From: Neotamlana laminarinivorans | GTDB taxonomy: Bacteria > Bacteroidota > Bacteroidia > Flavobacteriales > Flavobacteriaceae | Reading direction: 5' to 3' | Length of the DNA: 64,000 nucleotides | NCBI RefSeq assembly: GCF_020523925.1 | Contig: NZ_JAJAPW010000005.1 | Coordinates: 124,001 to 188,000 of the forward strand | Shown here: positions 51,815-61,140 of the stretch, piece by piece | Numbering within the stretch: the first letter of the stretch is position 1 | How the letters are laid out: every line of letters begins with the position of its first letter | Notes under the pieces: generated by a model | Told to the model about the DNA's origin: nothing | Seen by the model: only the letters and a program-made list of their open reading frames with translations | The model's database searches: none | Program-made: the position numbers and the translations under genes

Positions 51815-52912
51815 ATGAAGCATACAGCAACCGATAACATATCCATGGTATTAACCAACAGAAATAGAGATTTACGCATTGTAAAACAATGTTTAACATC
51901 TTTAAAAAAGCAAAGCGAACAGAGCTTTGTGTGTACTTTGGTCGATTATGGTTCGGATGCCAATTATTTAAAAGATTTAAAAAAATTACTGCAAGATTTT
52001 CCTAAAATTAATTTTGTATCCTGCGACGTTTCAGGGCAATTATGGAACAAGTGTCGCGCTATAAATATTGCTTTAAAAGCTTGCGAAACACCATATTTTA
52101 TGGTTGGAGATATCGATTTGATGTTTCATCCAGATTTTATTAAAACAGCAAATACACTTGCAAAACCTAGTGAAGTTCATTATTTTCTATACGGTTTTTT
52201 ATCGGAAGAAGAATCTAAATTAAATAAAGAGTTTATTGACTATAAAGTTGATTTCCCGGGTAATAATGAGGTTACAGGAAATACTATGTTTCCAACCGAA
52301 GTATTAAAAAAACTTAATGGTTACGATGAGTTTTATCATGGTTGGGGCGCCGAAGATACCGATATACATATCCGAATGAAAAACCAAGGGTTGTCGGTTA
52401 ATTTTTATGATAAAGAGATTTTAGTGAAGCATCAGTGGCATCCAAAAGCCTACAGAAGTAAATTAAGTAAACATCCGTTTCATTCGCAGTTAGAGCGCAT
52501 CAATCATGCTTATATGAATTTTACTGAAGCTTCAAAAAAAAAACAAGTAAATCAGGATTTAGAATGGGGAAAGCTTCCTGTTACAAAGCATTATAATCAA
52601 TTGAATAATGCATGTGATAAAGTATTTCATATAAAAGCTTCCAACCTAGAACTAAAAGCCTTTTTAGCGCATCTACATAATATTAAAGATGAAACTATTC
52701 AGCTTAAAATTACCGATTTCCCTTCAAGCGAAAAGCAAAAAAATAATATGAAGAAACTTTTTGGTAAAAAAAGCATTCCTGTATTATCTATGGAAACTAT
52801 AAATAATATCATTTTAGAAGAAATAATTACTAAGTTTAGAAATAATCCTTATAAATATCAATTTGATAGAACAGAAAACCAAATTGAGCTAACCATGTAT
52901 TGCGAAGCATGA
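51815..52912 (+). CDS. GT2/galactosyltransferase-type enzyme with GT7-like C-terminal motif
   Basis: A 365-aa protein. The N-terminal GT2 part has ISMVLTNRNRDLRIVKQCL and YFMVGDIDLMFHPDF (DID metal motif). The motif YHGWGAEDTDIHIRM matches the Glyco_transf_7C region of beta-galactosyl/N-acetylgalactosaminyl transferases and chondroitin-type polymerases. About 100 C-terminal residues are unassigned. It begins directly after the upstream stop codon. Confidence 0.86.
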   Translation: MKHTATDNISMVLTNRNRDLRIVKQCLTSLKKQSEQSFVCTLVDYGSDANYLKDLKKLLQDFPKINFVSCDVSGQLWNKCRAINIALKACETPYFMVGDIDLMFHPDFIKTANTLAKPSEVHYFLYGFLSEEESKLNKEFIDYKVDFPGNNEVTGNTMFPTEVLKKLNGYDEFYHGWGAEDTDIHIRMKNQGLSVNFYDKEILVKHQWHPKAYRSKLSKHPFHSQLERINHAYMNFTEASKKKQVNQDLEWGKLPVTKHYNQLNNACDKVFHIKASNLELKAFLAHLHNIKDETIQLKITDFPSSEKQKNNMKKLFGKKSIPVLSMETINNIILEEIITKFRNNPYKYQFDRTENQIELTMYCEA

Positions 52913-54048
52913 AAATATTAATGGTTTCTATACCAACCTTACACTTTTTTAGATGGACAGATCAATTAAAAAATGCTGGTCATGAGGTGTTTTGGTTCGA
53001 TATTACAGGAATGAGTGCTCCTGTAGAAAAACTGAATTGGGTGCAACAACGTGTCAATTGGAAACTAAAATACAATTATCCGGGGCGCGTGTTTTTAAAA
53101 AAACGATTTCCTAAAATTTATAATTTTGTTCAAAGGTTTAACGAGAAAAACACGGCGATAGAATTTGAAAAGTATTTAAATGAAGTAAAACCCGATGTTG
53201 TCCATAGCTTTGCTATTTACTTAGCATGTGCGCCTATTTACGAAGTCATGATGAAGCATAAAAACCAAAAATGGATATATTCATCTTGGGGTAGCGATTT
53301 GTTCTATTTTCAAAATAATCCATCCTATTTAAAAAATATAAAACAAGTTTTGCCACGCGTTAATTATTTGTTTACCGATTGTAATCGCGATTATGAAATA
53401 GCAAAACAATACAGATTTAATGGTGAGTTTTTAGGCGTTTTTCCGGGTGGTGGTGGTTTTAATTTACAGCATGTGCAAAAGTTTCATTTGCCAATTAAGG
53501 AGCGAGAAACCATTTTAATAAAAGGTTTTCAAGGACGTTCTGGTCGTGCAATTAACGTTTTAAAAGCCATAATAAATCTACAAGACCAGTTAAAACAATT
53601 TAAAATTATTGTCTTTGGTGCACCCAACGAGGTGTTTCAATTTGTCGATAATTCAAATTTAAAAAACTGGGAGAATTTACAAGTTTTAGGTCGCATAAAT
53701 CATGAAAATGTACTTGAGCTTATGGGGAAAGCCTTAATTTATATTGGGAATAGTAATTCCGATGGTATGCCAAATACTTTGCTAGAAGCTATAATTATGG
53801 GCGCTTTTCCAATTCAATCTAATCCTGGAAATGTCACTTCTGAGATTATAACACCTAATAAAAACGGACTGTTAATTAACGATTGCAAAAATGCCTCAGA
53901 AATTGAAAAACTACTTACAAACGCTTTAATATCTCCAGAGTTAATAAATACTGCTTATACATTTAATCAAGAAGAATTAAAGCAAAAATTGGATAGAGAA
54001 ACGATTAAACTGTCGGTTTTACAAAAATACGGCTCAATAGCACCCTAA
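52909..54048 (+). CDS. GT4 glycosyltransferase
   Basis: A 379-aa GT-B enzyme from ATG 52909, which overlaps the upstream stop as ATGA; a TTG nine bases earlier also gives a frame but is less likely. It begins KILMVSIPTLHFFRWTDQL. Later it has VHSFAIYLACAPIYEV, YSSWGSDLFYF and the donor-site motif YIGNSNSDGMPNTLLEAIIM. The start and the SWGSDL motif are common in capsule GT4 proteins of Bacteroidota. Confidence 0.88.
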   Translation: MKILMVSIPTLHFFRWTDQLKNAGHEVFWFDITGMSAPVEKLNWVQQRVNWKLKYNYPGRVFLKKRFPKIYNFVQRFNEKNTAIEFEKYLNEVKPDVVHSFAIYLACAPIYEVMMKHKNQKWIYSSWGSDLFYFQNNPSYLKNIKQVLPRVNYLFTDCNRDYEIAKQYRFNGEFLGVFPGGGGFNLQHVQKFHLPIKERETILIKGFQGRSGRAINVLKAIINLQDQLKQFKIIVFGAPNEVFQFVDNSNLKNWENLQVLGRINHENVLELMGKALIYIGNSNSDGMPNTLLEAIIMGAFPIQSNPGNVTSEIITPNKNGLLINDCKNASEIEKLLTNALISPELINTAYTFNQEELKQKLDRETIKLSVLQKYGSIAP

Positions 54049-54105
54049 TTGTTTATACTTTTAAAAACAAACAGTATTTTAGCATAATAGTGAAAATCGA
54101 ATTTT

Positions 54106-55260
54106 ATGAAAAGTATTGGTTTTATACCACTCCGTAAAGGTTCTAAAGGTATTCCAAATAAAAACAAGCGTAAAATGGTTGGGCGGCCCTTGTTTACATG
54201 GGTTTTAGGCGAGGCAATTTTTTCTAATTTAGATGAAGTTGTTGTTTATACCGACGACGACGATATTATTTCTTTTATTGAAAAGGAATACACCTGGACC
54301 AACAAAGTTAAAGCCTTATTGAGAAGCGAAGCTAGCGCAAGTGACAGTGCAAGTACAGAATTTGCCATGTTAGAATATGCTGAAGCTATTAACTTTAATT
54401 TTGATGCTTTTTGTTTATTACAAGCCACTTCACCATTTACTAAATCGGAAGATATAAATAGGTGCTTAAGTAAATTAAATGATGATTTTGATTCAGCTTT
54501 AACCGTTGTTAATACACATCGGTTTTTATGGGATAAAAATGGAAAACCATTAAATTATAATCCTTTAAATCGTTCAAGAAGGCAAGATTTTGAAGGCTTG
54601 TTAATAGAAAACGGCGCTGTTTATACGGTAACAAAAGAAACTTTACAGAAACGTAAAAATAGAATAGGCGATAAAGTTGCTGTGGTAGAAATGCCCGAAG
54701 ATAGTTTGCAAGAAATAGATTCTGAAACCGATTGGATTGTGGTTGAACAACTCCTTATGGAACGCCAAAAACGTGAAAAAGAATCGAAAAAAATAACGCA
54801 TTTAGTGTTAGATGTTGATGGCGTTTTTACCGATGGCACCATAACTTATACCAAAGATGGCGAACACACTAAAGGGTTCGATATGCGTGATGGAATGGGA
54901 CTTGAAATTTTGCGTCAGTACGATGTTATGGTAATGATAATGACGTCAGAAAACTCGGAACTAGTGGCAAAACGCATGGAAAAGTTAAACTTAAAACATG
55001 TGTATTTAGGTGTAAAAGACAAATATACTTTACTTAAAAGCATTACTAAAGATTTAGGAATTAGTATAAGTAATGTAGCCTATGTAGGCGACGATGTTAA
55101 CGATTTAACCAATATTTGCAGTGTGGGTTGGTCGCTAACACCCAATAACGCTACAACAGTTGTAAAACAACATGCCGATGTGGTTTTATCTAATAATTCC
55201 GGAGCTGGGGCCATTCGTGAAGCTTGCGGATTTATTATGAATTATAATAAACGATTTTAA
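54106..55260 (+). CDS. Fusion of CMP-nonulosonate synthetase (NeuA-like) and KdsC-like HAD phosphatase
   Basis: A 384-aa two-domain protein. Residues 1-225 are a cytidylyltransferase (GFIPLRKGSKGIPNKNKRKM; FCLLQATSPF). Residues 230-384 are a HAD C0-type phosphatase with nucleophile Asp236 in VLDVDGVFTDG, then GFDMRDGMGLEIL and YVGDDVNDLTN. Fused CMP-sialate synthetase plus HAD is also the vertebrate CMAS layout, but here the HAD Asp pair is intact. Together with the neighbouring synthase it suggests a 9-phosphate route to KDN or a related nonulosonic acid. Confidence 0.9.
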   Translation: MKSIGFIPLRKGSKGIPNKNKRKMVGRPLFTWVLGEAIFSNLDEVVVYTDDDDIISFIEKEYTWTNKVKALLRSEASASDSASTEFAMLEYAEAINFNFDAFCLLQATSPFTKSEDINRCLSKLNDDFDSALTVVNTHRFLWDKNGKPLNYNPLNRSRRQDFEGLLIENGAVYTVTKETLQKRKNRIGDKVAVVEMPEDSLQEIDSETDWIVVEQLLMERQKREKESKKITHLVLDVDGVFTDGTITYTKDGEHTKGFDMRDGMGLEILRQYDVMVMIMTSENSELVAKRMEKLNLKHVYLGVKDKYTLLKSITKDLGISISNVAYVGDDVNDLTNICSVGWSLTPNNATTVVKQHADVVLSNNSGAGAIREACGFIMNYNKRF

Positions 55261-55287
55261 TTTTCTATGCAATAGTTGTTTCAATAT

Positions 55288-55312
55288 GTCAGGCTGAGCG
55301 CAGTCGAAGCCC
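55288..55312. repeat. Short interspersed repeat between neuA-HAD and neuB
   Basis: GTCAGGCTGAGCGCAGTCG followed by AAGCCC has the arms GGCT/AGCC. The core GAGCGCAGTCGAA is one I remember as a frequent dispersed intergenic motif of Flavobacteriaceae. It occupies the largest gap of the locus (108 bases, 55261-55368), in which no gene is seen. Confidence 0.55.
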
Positions 55313-55368
55313 AATAAAAAGAATCTACTAAAAATAAACATTAAAAAAGGTTTTAAACCAAAAACAAA

Positions 55369-56244
55369 ATGAATACCTACAAAAAACCATATGTAATTGC
55401 CGAAATTGGCTGCAATCATAAAGGCGATATGGAAATAGCAAAAGAACTTATTAAAGTTGCAAAAATATTCTGTAATGTTGATGCTGTTAAGTTTCAAAAG
55501 CGAAATAATAAGGAATTATTAACTGAAGACCAATACAATACGCCGCATCCAAATCCGGTAAATTCATACGGTTCAACTTATGGAGAACACCGCGAATTTT
55601 TGGAGTTCGATGTAAATCAGCATAAAGAATTAAAAGCATTTTGCGAAGAAGTTGGTATCACGTATTCAACTTCGGTGTGGGATTTAACTTCAGCAAAAGA
55701 AATAGCATCATTAAACCCAGAATTTATTAAAATTCCATCGGCATGTAATAACAACACCACGATGCTTACATGGTTATGCGAAAATTATAAAGGTGAATTA
55801 CATATTTCAACAGGAATGACTACTAAAACAGAAATTGAAGATTTAGTCAACTTGTTTAAAACTCACAATCGTAATAAAGATTTAGTACTTTACAATTGCA
55901 CATCGGGTTATCCGGTGCCTTTTGATGATGTTTGTCTGTTAGATATTAATCTGCTTATTGAAAAATATGGAGACCAAGTTAAACACATTGGGTTTTCTGG
56001 GCATCATTTAGGAATTGCTGTCGATGTTGCGGCTTACACCCTTGGAGCTAACATTATTGAGCGCCATTACACGCTTGATAGAACCTGGAAAGGAACCGAT
56101 CATGCAGCGTCGTTAGAACCTATGGGCATGCGAAAATTATCTCGCGATTTAAAGGCGGTTTACAAAGCTTTAAGATTTAAAAATGCCGATATTTTACCTA
56201 TCGAACAAGTGCAGCGCGAAAAATTAAAAAATCAAAAAGGTTAA
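55369..56244 (+). CDS. neuB: Nonulosonic acid synthase (NeuB family), lacking the SAF domain
   Basis: A 291-aa NeuB-type TIM barrel: YVIAEIGCNHKGDMEIAKEL, AVKFQKRNNKELLT, HISTGMTTKTEIEDL, HIGFSGHHLG and IIERHYTLDRTWKGTDHAAS. Usual NeuB proteins are about 340 aa because of a C-terminal SAF (antifreeze-like) domain, which is missing here. The segment TWKGTDHAASLEP resembles human NANS (TWKGSDHSASLEP), which uses sugar 6-phosphates. It condenses a six-carbon sugar or its phosphate with PEP. The partner is the NeuA-HAD fusion upstream. Confidence 0.88.
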   Translation: MNTYKKPYVIAEIGCNHKGDMEIAKELIKVAKIFCNVDAVKFQKRNNKELLTEDQYNTPHPNPVNSYGSTYGEHREFLEFDVNQHKELKAFCEEVGITYSTSVWDLTSAKEIASLNPEFIKIPSACNNNTTMLTWLCENYKGELHISTGMTTKTEIEDLVNLFKTHNRNKDLVLYNCTSGYPVPFDDVCLLDINLLIEKYGDQVKHIGFSGHHLGIAVDVAAYTLGANIIERHYTLDRTWKGTDHAASLEPMGMRKLSRDLKAVYKALRFKNADILPIEQVQREKLKNQKG

Positions 56245-56245
56245 C

Positions 56246-57079
56246 ATGAGTTCATCTAAAAACATACGTTTGTTTTGGTGGAACGAAATTAAAATACAAG
56301 GCAAAGCCAAAGAAAATTATGGCGATTTGCTTGGTAAATATTTAGTCGAAAAAATATCTGGAAAACAAGCGGTTTGGGTAAAACCTAAAGCGTTTTCTTT
56401 TGTTAATTTTTTTAAGCCTATTTATGTTACCATAGGAAGCATTCTTACTCATGTAACAAGTAATTGTATAGTTTGGGGTAGTGGTATTATTGCTAAAGAA
56501 TTTCATGTAGAAAATGCTGAATTCTTAGCCGTTCGAGGACCGCAAACCAGACGTTTTTTAATAGAAAAAGGATACCATGTTCCAGAAGTTTATGGCGATC
56601 CGGCTTTATTGTTGCCAAAATATTATAATCCGAAAATTGAAAAGAAATATAAATTTGGAATTATACCTCATTACAACGATTTTAAAAAAGTAAAGGATTT
56701 TTATTCCGATGCATCGGAAGTGTTGTTAATTGATTTAATGACTAACAATATTGAAGAAACTACAAATCAGTTTTTAGCCTGTGATAAAATTGTATCCTCG
56801 TCTTTACACGGCATTATTGTAGCGCATGCTTACGGTATTCCTGCAGTATGGCAAAAATTTTCTGATGATGTTTTTGGCGATGATGTAAAATATCAAGATT
56901 ATTTCGAGTCGGTTTTAATCGAATCGTATAAACCAGAAATTGTAAATACTAAATTGGACATTCCAGATTTAGAAAGTTTGTTTACTAATAAACAAACGCT
57001 TCCAAATGCAGAATTAGTTGATGATTTGTGTAATAAATTAATGGCTGTTTGCCCGTTTAAAAAAGAAGGAAATGTCTAA
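56246..57079 (+). CDS. Polysaccharide pyruvyl transferase family protein
   Basis: A 277-aa protein: NYGDLLGKYLVEKISG at the start, IVWGSGIIAKEF, LAVRGPQTRRFLIEKGY, VYGDPALLLPKYY and SSLHGIIVAHAYGIPAVW. These are the motifs of the PS_pyruv_trans family (WcaK/CsaB/PssM), which attach ketal pyruvate from PEP to sugars. It begins one base after neuB ends and overlaps the next gene by 8 bases. Confidence 0.9.
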   Translation: MSSSKNIRLFWWNEIKIQGKAKENYGDLLGKYLVEKISGKQAVWVKPKAFSFVNFFKPIYVTIGSILTHVTSNCIVWGSGIIAKEFHVENAEFLAVRGPQTRRFLIEKGYHVPEVYGDPALLLPKYYNPKIEKKYKFGIIPHYNDFKKVKDFYSDASEVLLIDLMTNNIEETTNQFLACDKIVSSSLHGIIVAHAYGIPAVWQKFSDDVFGDDVKYQDYFESVLIESYKPEIVNTKLDIPDLESLFTNKQTLPNAELVDDLCNKLMAVCPFKKEGNV

Positions 57080-58466
57080 AAAAGTATTCATTTTTTTTCC
57101 AGATGGAGTAGGCTTACGAAATTTTGCTTTCACCGATTTTAAAAAAATAGGAGAGCAAAAAGGTTTCGATATAACTTACTGGAATAACACCATATTTTCA
57201 TTAAAAGACAGTTTAGGCTTTAACGAAGTTAAGATTGAAGATAAAAGTGCTCATAAATTACTTTCTATTTATTCCAGAGCAAGAAAACGCGCCGAATTAA
57301 ATGTGTCGAGAGATAAATTTAATGATGCCGTTTACCCAACTTATAAATTTCCTTTTAACTATAAAGGAGCAAAAAATATATTCCGTAGTTTATTTACAAA
57401 ATGGTTAGTTGGGAAATATTCATCTCCAAAAGGGATAACTCAATTACGGGAAAAAATAAATAAGTTAGAGCGTTCAACATCAAAATATGCGTATTGTAAA
57501 AAACAGTTACAAGAACATAAACCAGATTTAGTGTTTTGTACAACCCAACGCGCCACACAATCTATTAGTGCGCTTTTAGCTGCTAAAGATTTAGGAATTC
57601 CAACGGTTGCTTTTGTATACTCTTGGGATAACGTACCAAAAGCGATGCAAGTTGTTGAAACCGATTATTACTGTGTTTGGAGCGATTTAATGAAAAAGGA
57701 ACAGCTTAAATATTATCCGTTTGTAAAAGAAGAACAAGTGTTTGTAACGGGTACGCCACAGTTCGAACCACATTTCGATGCGTCGTTAAAACAAACTAAA
57801 GAGGCTTTTTTTGCTGAGCATAATCTTGATATCAATAAAAAATATATTTGCTATTCTGGAGACGATGAAACCACATCTCCACTCGATCAATATTACCTTG
57901 AGGATTTAGCAAATGCATGTAGAAGTTTAAATAGTAAAGGGTATAATTTAGGTGTAATTTACAGAAAATGCCCTGTTGATTTTACACCGCGATACGATGC
58001 TGTAATTAACGCGAATAAAGATATTATTGAGGTAATCGACCCCATTTGGCAGCAAGTTGGTAGCCAATGGAACCAAATTTTACCAACGCCCGAAGATTTT
58101 AAAATGCTTTACAATGTTTGTGAACATAGCGAGTTTGTAACCAATGTATGCTCGTCTACAGTATTCGATTTTGTGGCTCATAATAAACCATGTATTTATT
58201 ATAATTATGAGCAACCGCAGTTAAAAAAAGGCATTCGCGATATTGGTCAGAATTACAAATACGTTCATTTTCGAAGTATGCCAAGCGATAAAGCAGCTGT
58301 TTTTTGTACCGATAAAAAAAATTTAGAAGGTATAGTACAGCAGATTTTAGATGGTGAATTATCGAATGTTGAAGAAGGACAAGAATGGTTTAAAATCGTA
58401 GCAGGAAAACAACCTACAAAAGCTTCAGAAACTATTTGGAACACACTTGAAGCGATTTTAAAATGA
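57072..58466 (+). CDS. Unrecognised GT-B-like protein, possible glycosyl- or nonulosonate transferase
   Basis: A 464-aa protein. It begins KKVFIFFPDGVGLRNFAF and contains VFCTTQRATQSISALLAA, VFVTGTPQFEPHFD and VTNVCSSTVFDFVAHNKP. The last two resemble the donor-side motifs of CDP-glycerol/polysialyl-type GT-B transferases and lipid-A disaccharide-like enzymes. No specific family can be given. Its place right after the NeuA-HAD, NeuB and pyruvyltransferase genes makes it a candidate for using the CMP-activated sugar. Confidence 0.6.
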   Translation: MSKKVFIFFPDGVGLRNFAFTDFKKIGEQKGFDITYWNNTIFSLKDSLGFNEVKIEDKSAHKLLSIYSRARKRAELNVSRDKFNDAVYPTYKFPFNYKGAKNIFRSLFTKWLVGKYSSPKGITQLREKINKLERSTSKYAYCKKQLQEHKPDLVFCTTQRATQSISALLAAKDLGIPTVAFVYSWDNVPKAMQVVETDYYCVWSDLMKKEQLKYYPFVKEEQVFVTGTPQFEPHFDASLKQTKEAFFAEHNLDINKKYICYSGDDETTSPLDQYYLEDLANACRSLNSKGYNLGVIYRKCPVDFTPRYDAVINANKDIIEVIDPIWQQVGSQWNQILPTPEDFKMLYNVCEHSEFVTNVCSSTVFDFVAHNKPCIYYNYEQPQLKKGIRDIGQNYKYVHFRSMPSDKAAVFCTDKKNLEGIVQQILDGELSNVEEGQEWFKIVAGKQPTKASETIWNTLEAILK

Positions 58467-59611
58467 AAATAGGTTTTATAACACCCGAATATCCGCACGA
58501 AAAAATTGCTCATGCTGCTGGAATTGGCACGAGCATAAAAAACCTTGCAATGGCATTGGTTAAAAAAGGTGTTGCTGTTTATGTGTTAGTTTACAATCAA
58601 AATGTTTCAGAAGTTTTTACCGATAATGGCGTTGAAATTCATTGTATCGCAAAAAAGAAATTTTCTTATTTAGGATGGTATTTCAGTCGTAAATACATTC
58701 AAAATCAAACTGATAAAATAGTTTCAGAAAAACAGATTTCTGTTTTAGAAGCACCAGATTGGACAGGAATTACCGCTTTTATGCGTTTTAAAGTACCATT
58801 AGTTATTCGTTTACACGGAAGCGATGCCTATTTCTGTAAATTAGAAGGCAGACAACAAAAGTTTAAAAACTTTGTTTTTGAAAAACAAGCCTTACGAAAA
58901 GCTGATGCTTTTATAGCTCCTACAAATTTTGCAGGTGAAGAAACACGTAAAATTTTCGGACTAAAATCATCTAAAATAGAAACGATTTTTAACGGGGTAT
59001 CATTAAGTGATTTTACAAATGAATCGCCAGAAAATTACATTAAAAACACTATTTTATATGTAGGAACCATTATTAGGAAAAAAGGTGTTTTCGAGTTGGC
59101 TAAAATTTTTAATAAGGTAGTAGAACAAAACCCAGAAGCACAATTAGTTTTAATTGGGAGCGATAGTGCAGATATTAAAACAGGGCAAAAATCCACCTTT
59201 AGTTTAATGGAGAAATTGTTTTCCGATAAGGCTAAAAAGCGCATGAAATATTTAGGAAAACTGCCGTACAACGACGTGCAACAACAAATAAAACAGGCTC
59301 ACGTTTGTGTTTTTCCTAGTTTTGCCGAAACCTTAGGTATGGTAACTATTGAAGCAATGGCATTGCAAAAACCTGTGGTAAATACAAGCATTGGTTGGGC
59401 ACAAGAATTAATTGACGATGGTGAAAATGGGTTTTTAATTCATCCAAAAGAAACCGATTTGTATGCCGAAAAAATATCAGAATTACTTCATAATGAAGAT
59501 TTATGTAGAAGTATAGGTGCGAAGGCAAGAGTTAAGGTTGCCGAAAAGTTTGATATCGATAAAATTGCCGATATTAATTTAAACTATTATAAATCGCTTT
59601 TAAAATCATGA
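58463..59611 (+). CDS. GT4 glycosyltransferase
   Basis: A 382-aa GT4 enzyme: IGFITPEYPHEKIAHAAGIG, VIRLHGSDAYFC, LYVGTIIRKKGVFELAKIF and the donor motif VFPSFAETLGMVTIEAMALQ. It overlaps both neighbours by four bases. The class is clear; the sugar is unknown. Confidence 0.94.
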   Translation: MKIGFITPEYPHEKIAHAAGIGTSIKNLAMALVKKGVAVYVLVYNQNVSEVFTDNGVEIHCIAKKKFSYLGWYFSRKYIQNQTDKIVSEKQISVLEAPDWTGITAFMRFKVPLVIRLHGSDAYFCKLEGRQQKFKNFVFEKQALRKADAFIAPTNFAGEETRKIFGLKSSKIETIFNGVSLSDFTNESPENYIKNTILYVGTIIRKKGVFELAKIFNKVVEQNPEAQLVLIGSDSADIKTGQKSTFSLMEKLFSDKAKKRMKYLGKLPYNDVQQQIKQAHVCVFPSFAETLGMVTIEAMALQKPVVNTSIGWAQELIDDGENGFLIHPKETDLYAEKISELLHNEDLCRSIGAKARVKVAEKFDIDKIADINLNYYKSLLKS

Positions 59612-61140
59612 TAGGTTTATTCCATAATGAAAATCATGTCGTTGAGGTTGTCGATTTGTCGTCGAAGAACACAATTGATATACCTTCGGATAAACCAACC
59701 AAAGCATTATTTCAATTAGCCGAAATTTTCTCGGATCGAGTTCTAATTTGGTGTCATATAGAGCAAAAAGAAAACTTAAATATTGATGATTTTCAAGATA
59801 TATTTTCCTTGAAAAATATGATGTTATCTTATGGGAAATCTCAATATTTACCTAAAGCAATTGGTTTTGTTGAAGATTCTCCGTTTTTAAAAGTGAATAA
59901 AAATGTAAAATATCCAACTTGGTTAATGAGTAGTGAAGTTGGAGCAATTCATGCATCCCAAGTTTTAAAATTTAAATCCATAATTAAATTAGACGCACCG
60001 TTTAGTTATGCATTAAATTCCATGGCTAAATTAGGAATGAGTAACGGTTTGTTTTGTTATTCAGAGCCAAAATTATTATTGAATTTAGGTTTAGTTAAAG
60101 AGCGAAAAAAGGCATCAAAAACCATGCTTTTTAAGTTTGTGAAACAGCATTATAAATGGGTTTGGAGTTTCTTTTTAATGTTTAATATTACTTTTTTTAA
60201 TAAGCAATTTCCGCTTTATGCCTTTTTTAAAAGTTTGTTTGTTAGTCAATTAAAAGGTTCGATTAAAATAGATTTAGAAGTCTTAAAAAGTAATAGTGCA
60301 TCTGCTTCAAGTATCGATGTTATTATTCCAACTTTAGGAAGGAAAACTTATTTATTGGATTTTTTAAATGATTTAAAACGGCAATCTATTTTGCCTAAAA
60401 AAGTAATTATCATTGAACAAAACCCAGACGAAAATAGTGCTTCCGAACTCGATTATTTAAGCAATCAAAATTGGCCTTTTATAATTTGTCATAAATTTAT
60501 CCATAAAACGGGGGCGTGCAATGCTAGAAATTTAGCGTTGAATGAAGTAGTTTCAAATTATGTGTTTTTTGCCGACGACGATATTAGAATTCAACCTAAT
60601 TTTACCGATTTGGCACTCAAAAAAATGCAAGCAGCTAATATTAAAGCGGTGACTTTTTCTTGTTTAAGAACCAACGATAAAAAACAAAATTTTAATGAGA
60701 AACAATGGAGTACTTTTGGTTCTGGTTGTAGTATGGTAAAAAGTACGGCTTTAAAAGAGTTGTATTTTAATATGGTTTACGAGTTTAATTTTGGTGAAGA
60801 TGCCGATTATGGCATGCAATTAAGAAACAATGGGGTTGATGTTATTTATTTTCCCGAACCAGAAATAGTTCACCTAAAAGCTCCAATTGGCGGATTTAGA
60901 AAAAAGCACATAAATATTTGGACAAAACAGGGATATAGCCCAAAACCGTCTCCAACAATTATGTACTATAAATTACAGCATAACACACTGCAACAACTTT
61001 TAGGTTATAAATTAGTGTTATTTTTAAAATATTATAAAAGTCAATCCATAAAAAACCCGATAATCTATTTTAAAACATTTAAAAAACAATGGCGCGAAAG
61101 TGTATTATGGGCAAACAAATTAAACCAGATTAAGCAATGA
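59608..61140 (+). CDS. Two-part protein: unknown N-terminal domain plus GT2 glycosyltransferase
   Basis: A 510-aa protein. Residues from about 232 are a GT2 domain: IDVIIPTLGRKTYLLDFL, GACNARNLAL, YVFFADDDIRIQPNF and EFNFGEDADYGMQLRNNG. The first about 230 residues (VEVVDLSSKNTIDIPSDKPT, VLIWCHIEQKENL) match nothing I know. They have no membrane segment before a hydrophobic/basic stretch near 175-210. The N-terminal part might bind a partner enzyme or a second substrate. Confidence 0.82.
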   Translation: MIGLFHNENHVVEVVDLSSKNTIDIPSDKPTKALFQLAEIFSDRVLIWCHIEQKENLNIDDFQDIFSLKNMMLSYGKSQYLPKAIGFVEDSPFLKVNKNVKYPTWLMSSEVGAIHASQVLKFKSIIKLDAPFSYALNSMAKLGMSNGLFCYSEPKLLLNLGLVKERKKASKTMLFKFVKQHYKWVWSFFLMFNITFFNKQFPLYAFFKSLFVSQLKGSIKIDLEVLKSNSASASSIDVIIPTLGRKTYLLDFLNDLKRQSILPKKVIIIEQNPDENSASELDYLSNQNWPFIICHKFIHKTGACNARNLALNEVVSNYVFFADDDIRIQPNFTDLALKKMQAANIKAVTFSCLRTNDKKQNFNEKQWSTFGSGCSMVKSTALKELYFNMVYEFNFGEDADYGMQLRNNGVDVIYFPEPEIVHLKAPIGGFRKKHINIWTKQGYSPKPSPTIMYYKLQHNTLQQLLGYKLVLFLKYYKSQSIKNPIIYFKTFKKQWRESVLWANKLNQIKQ

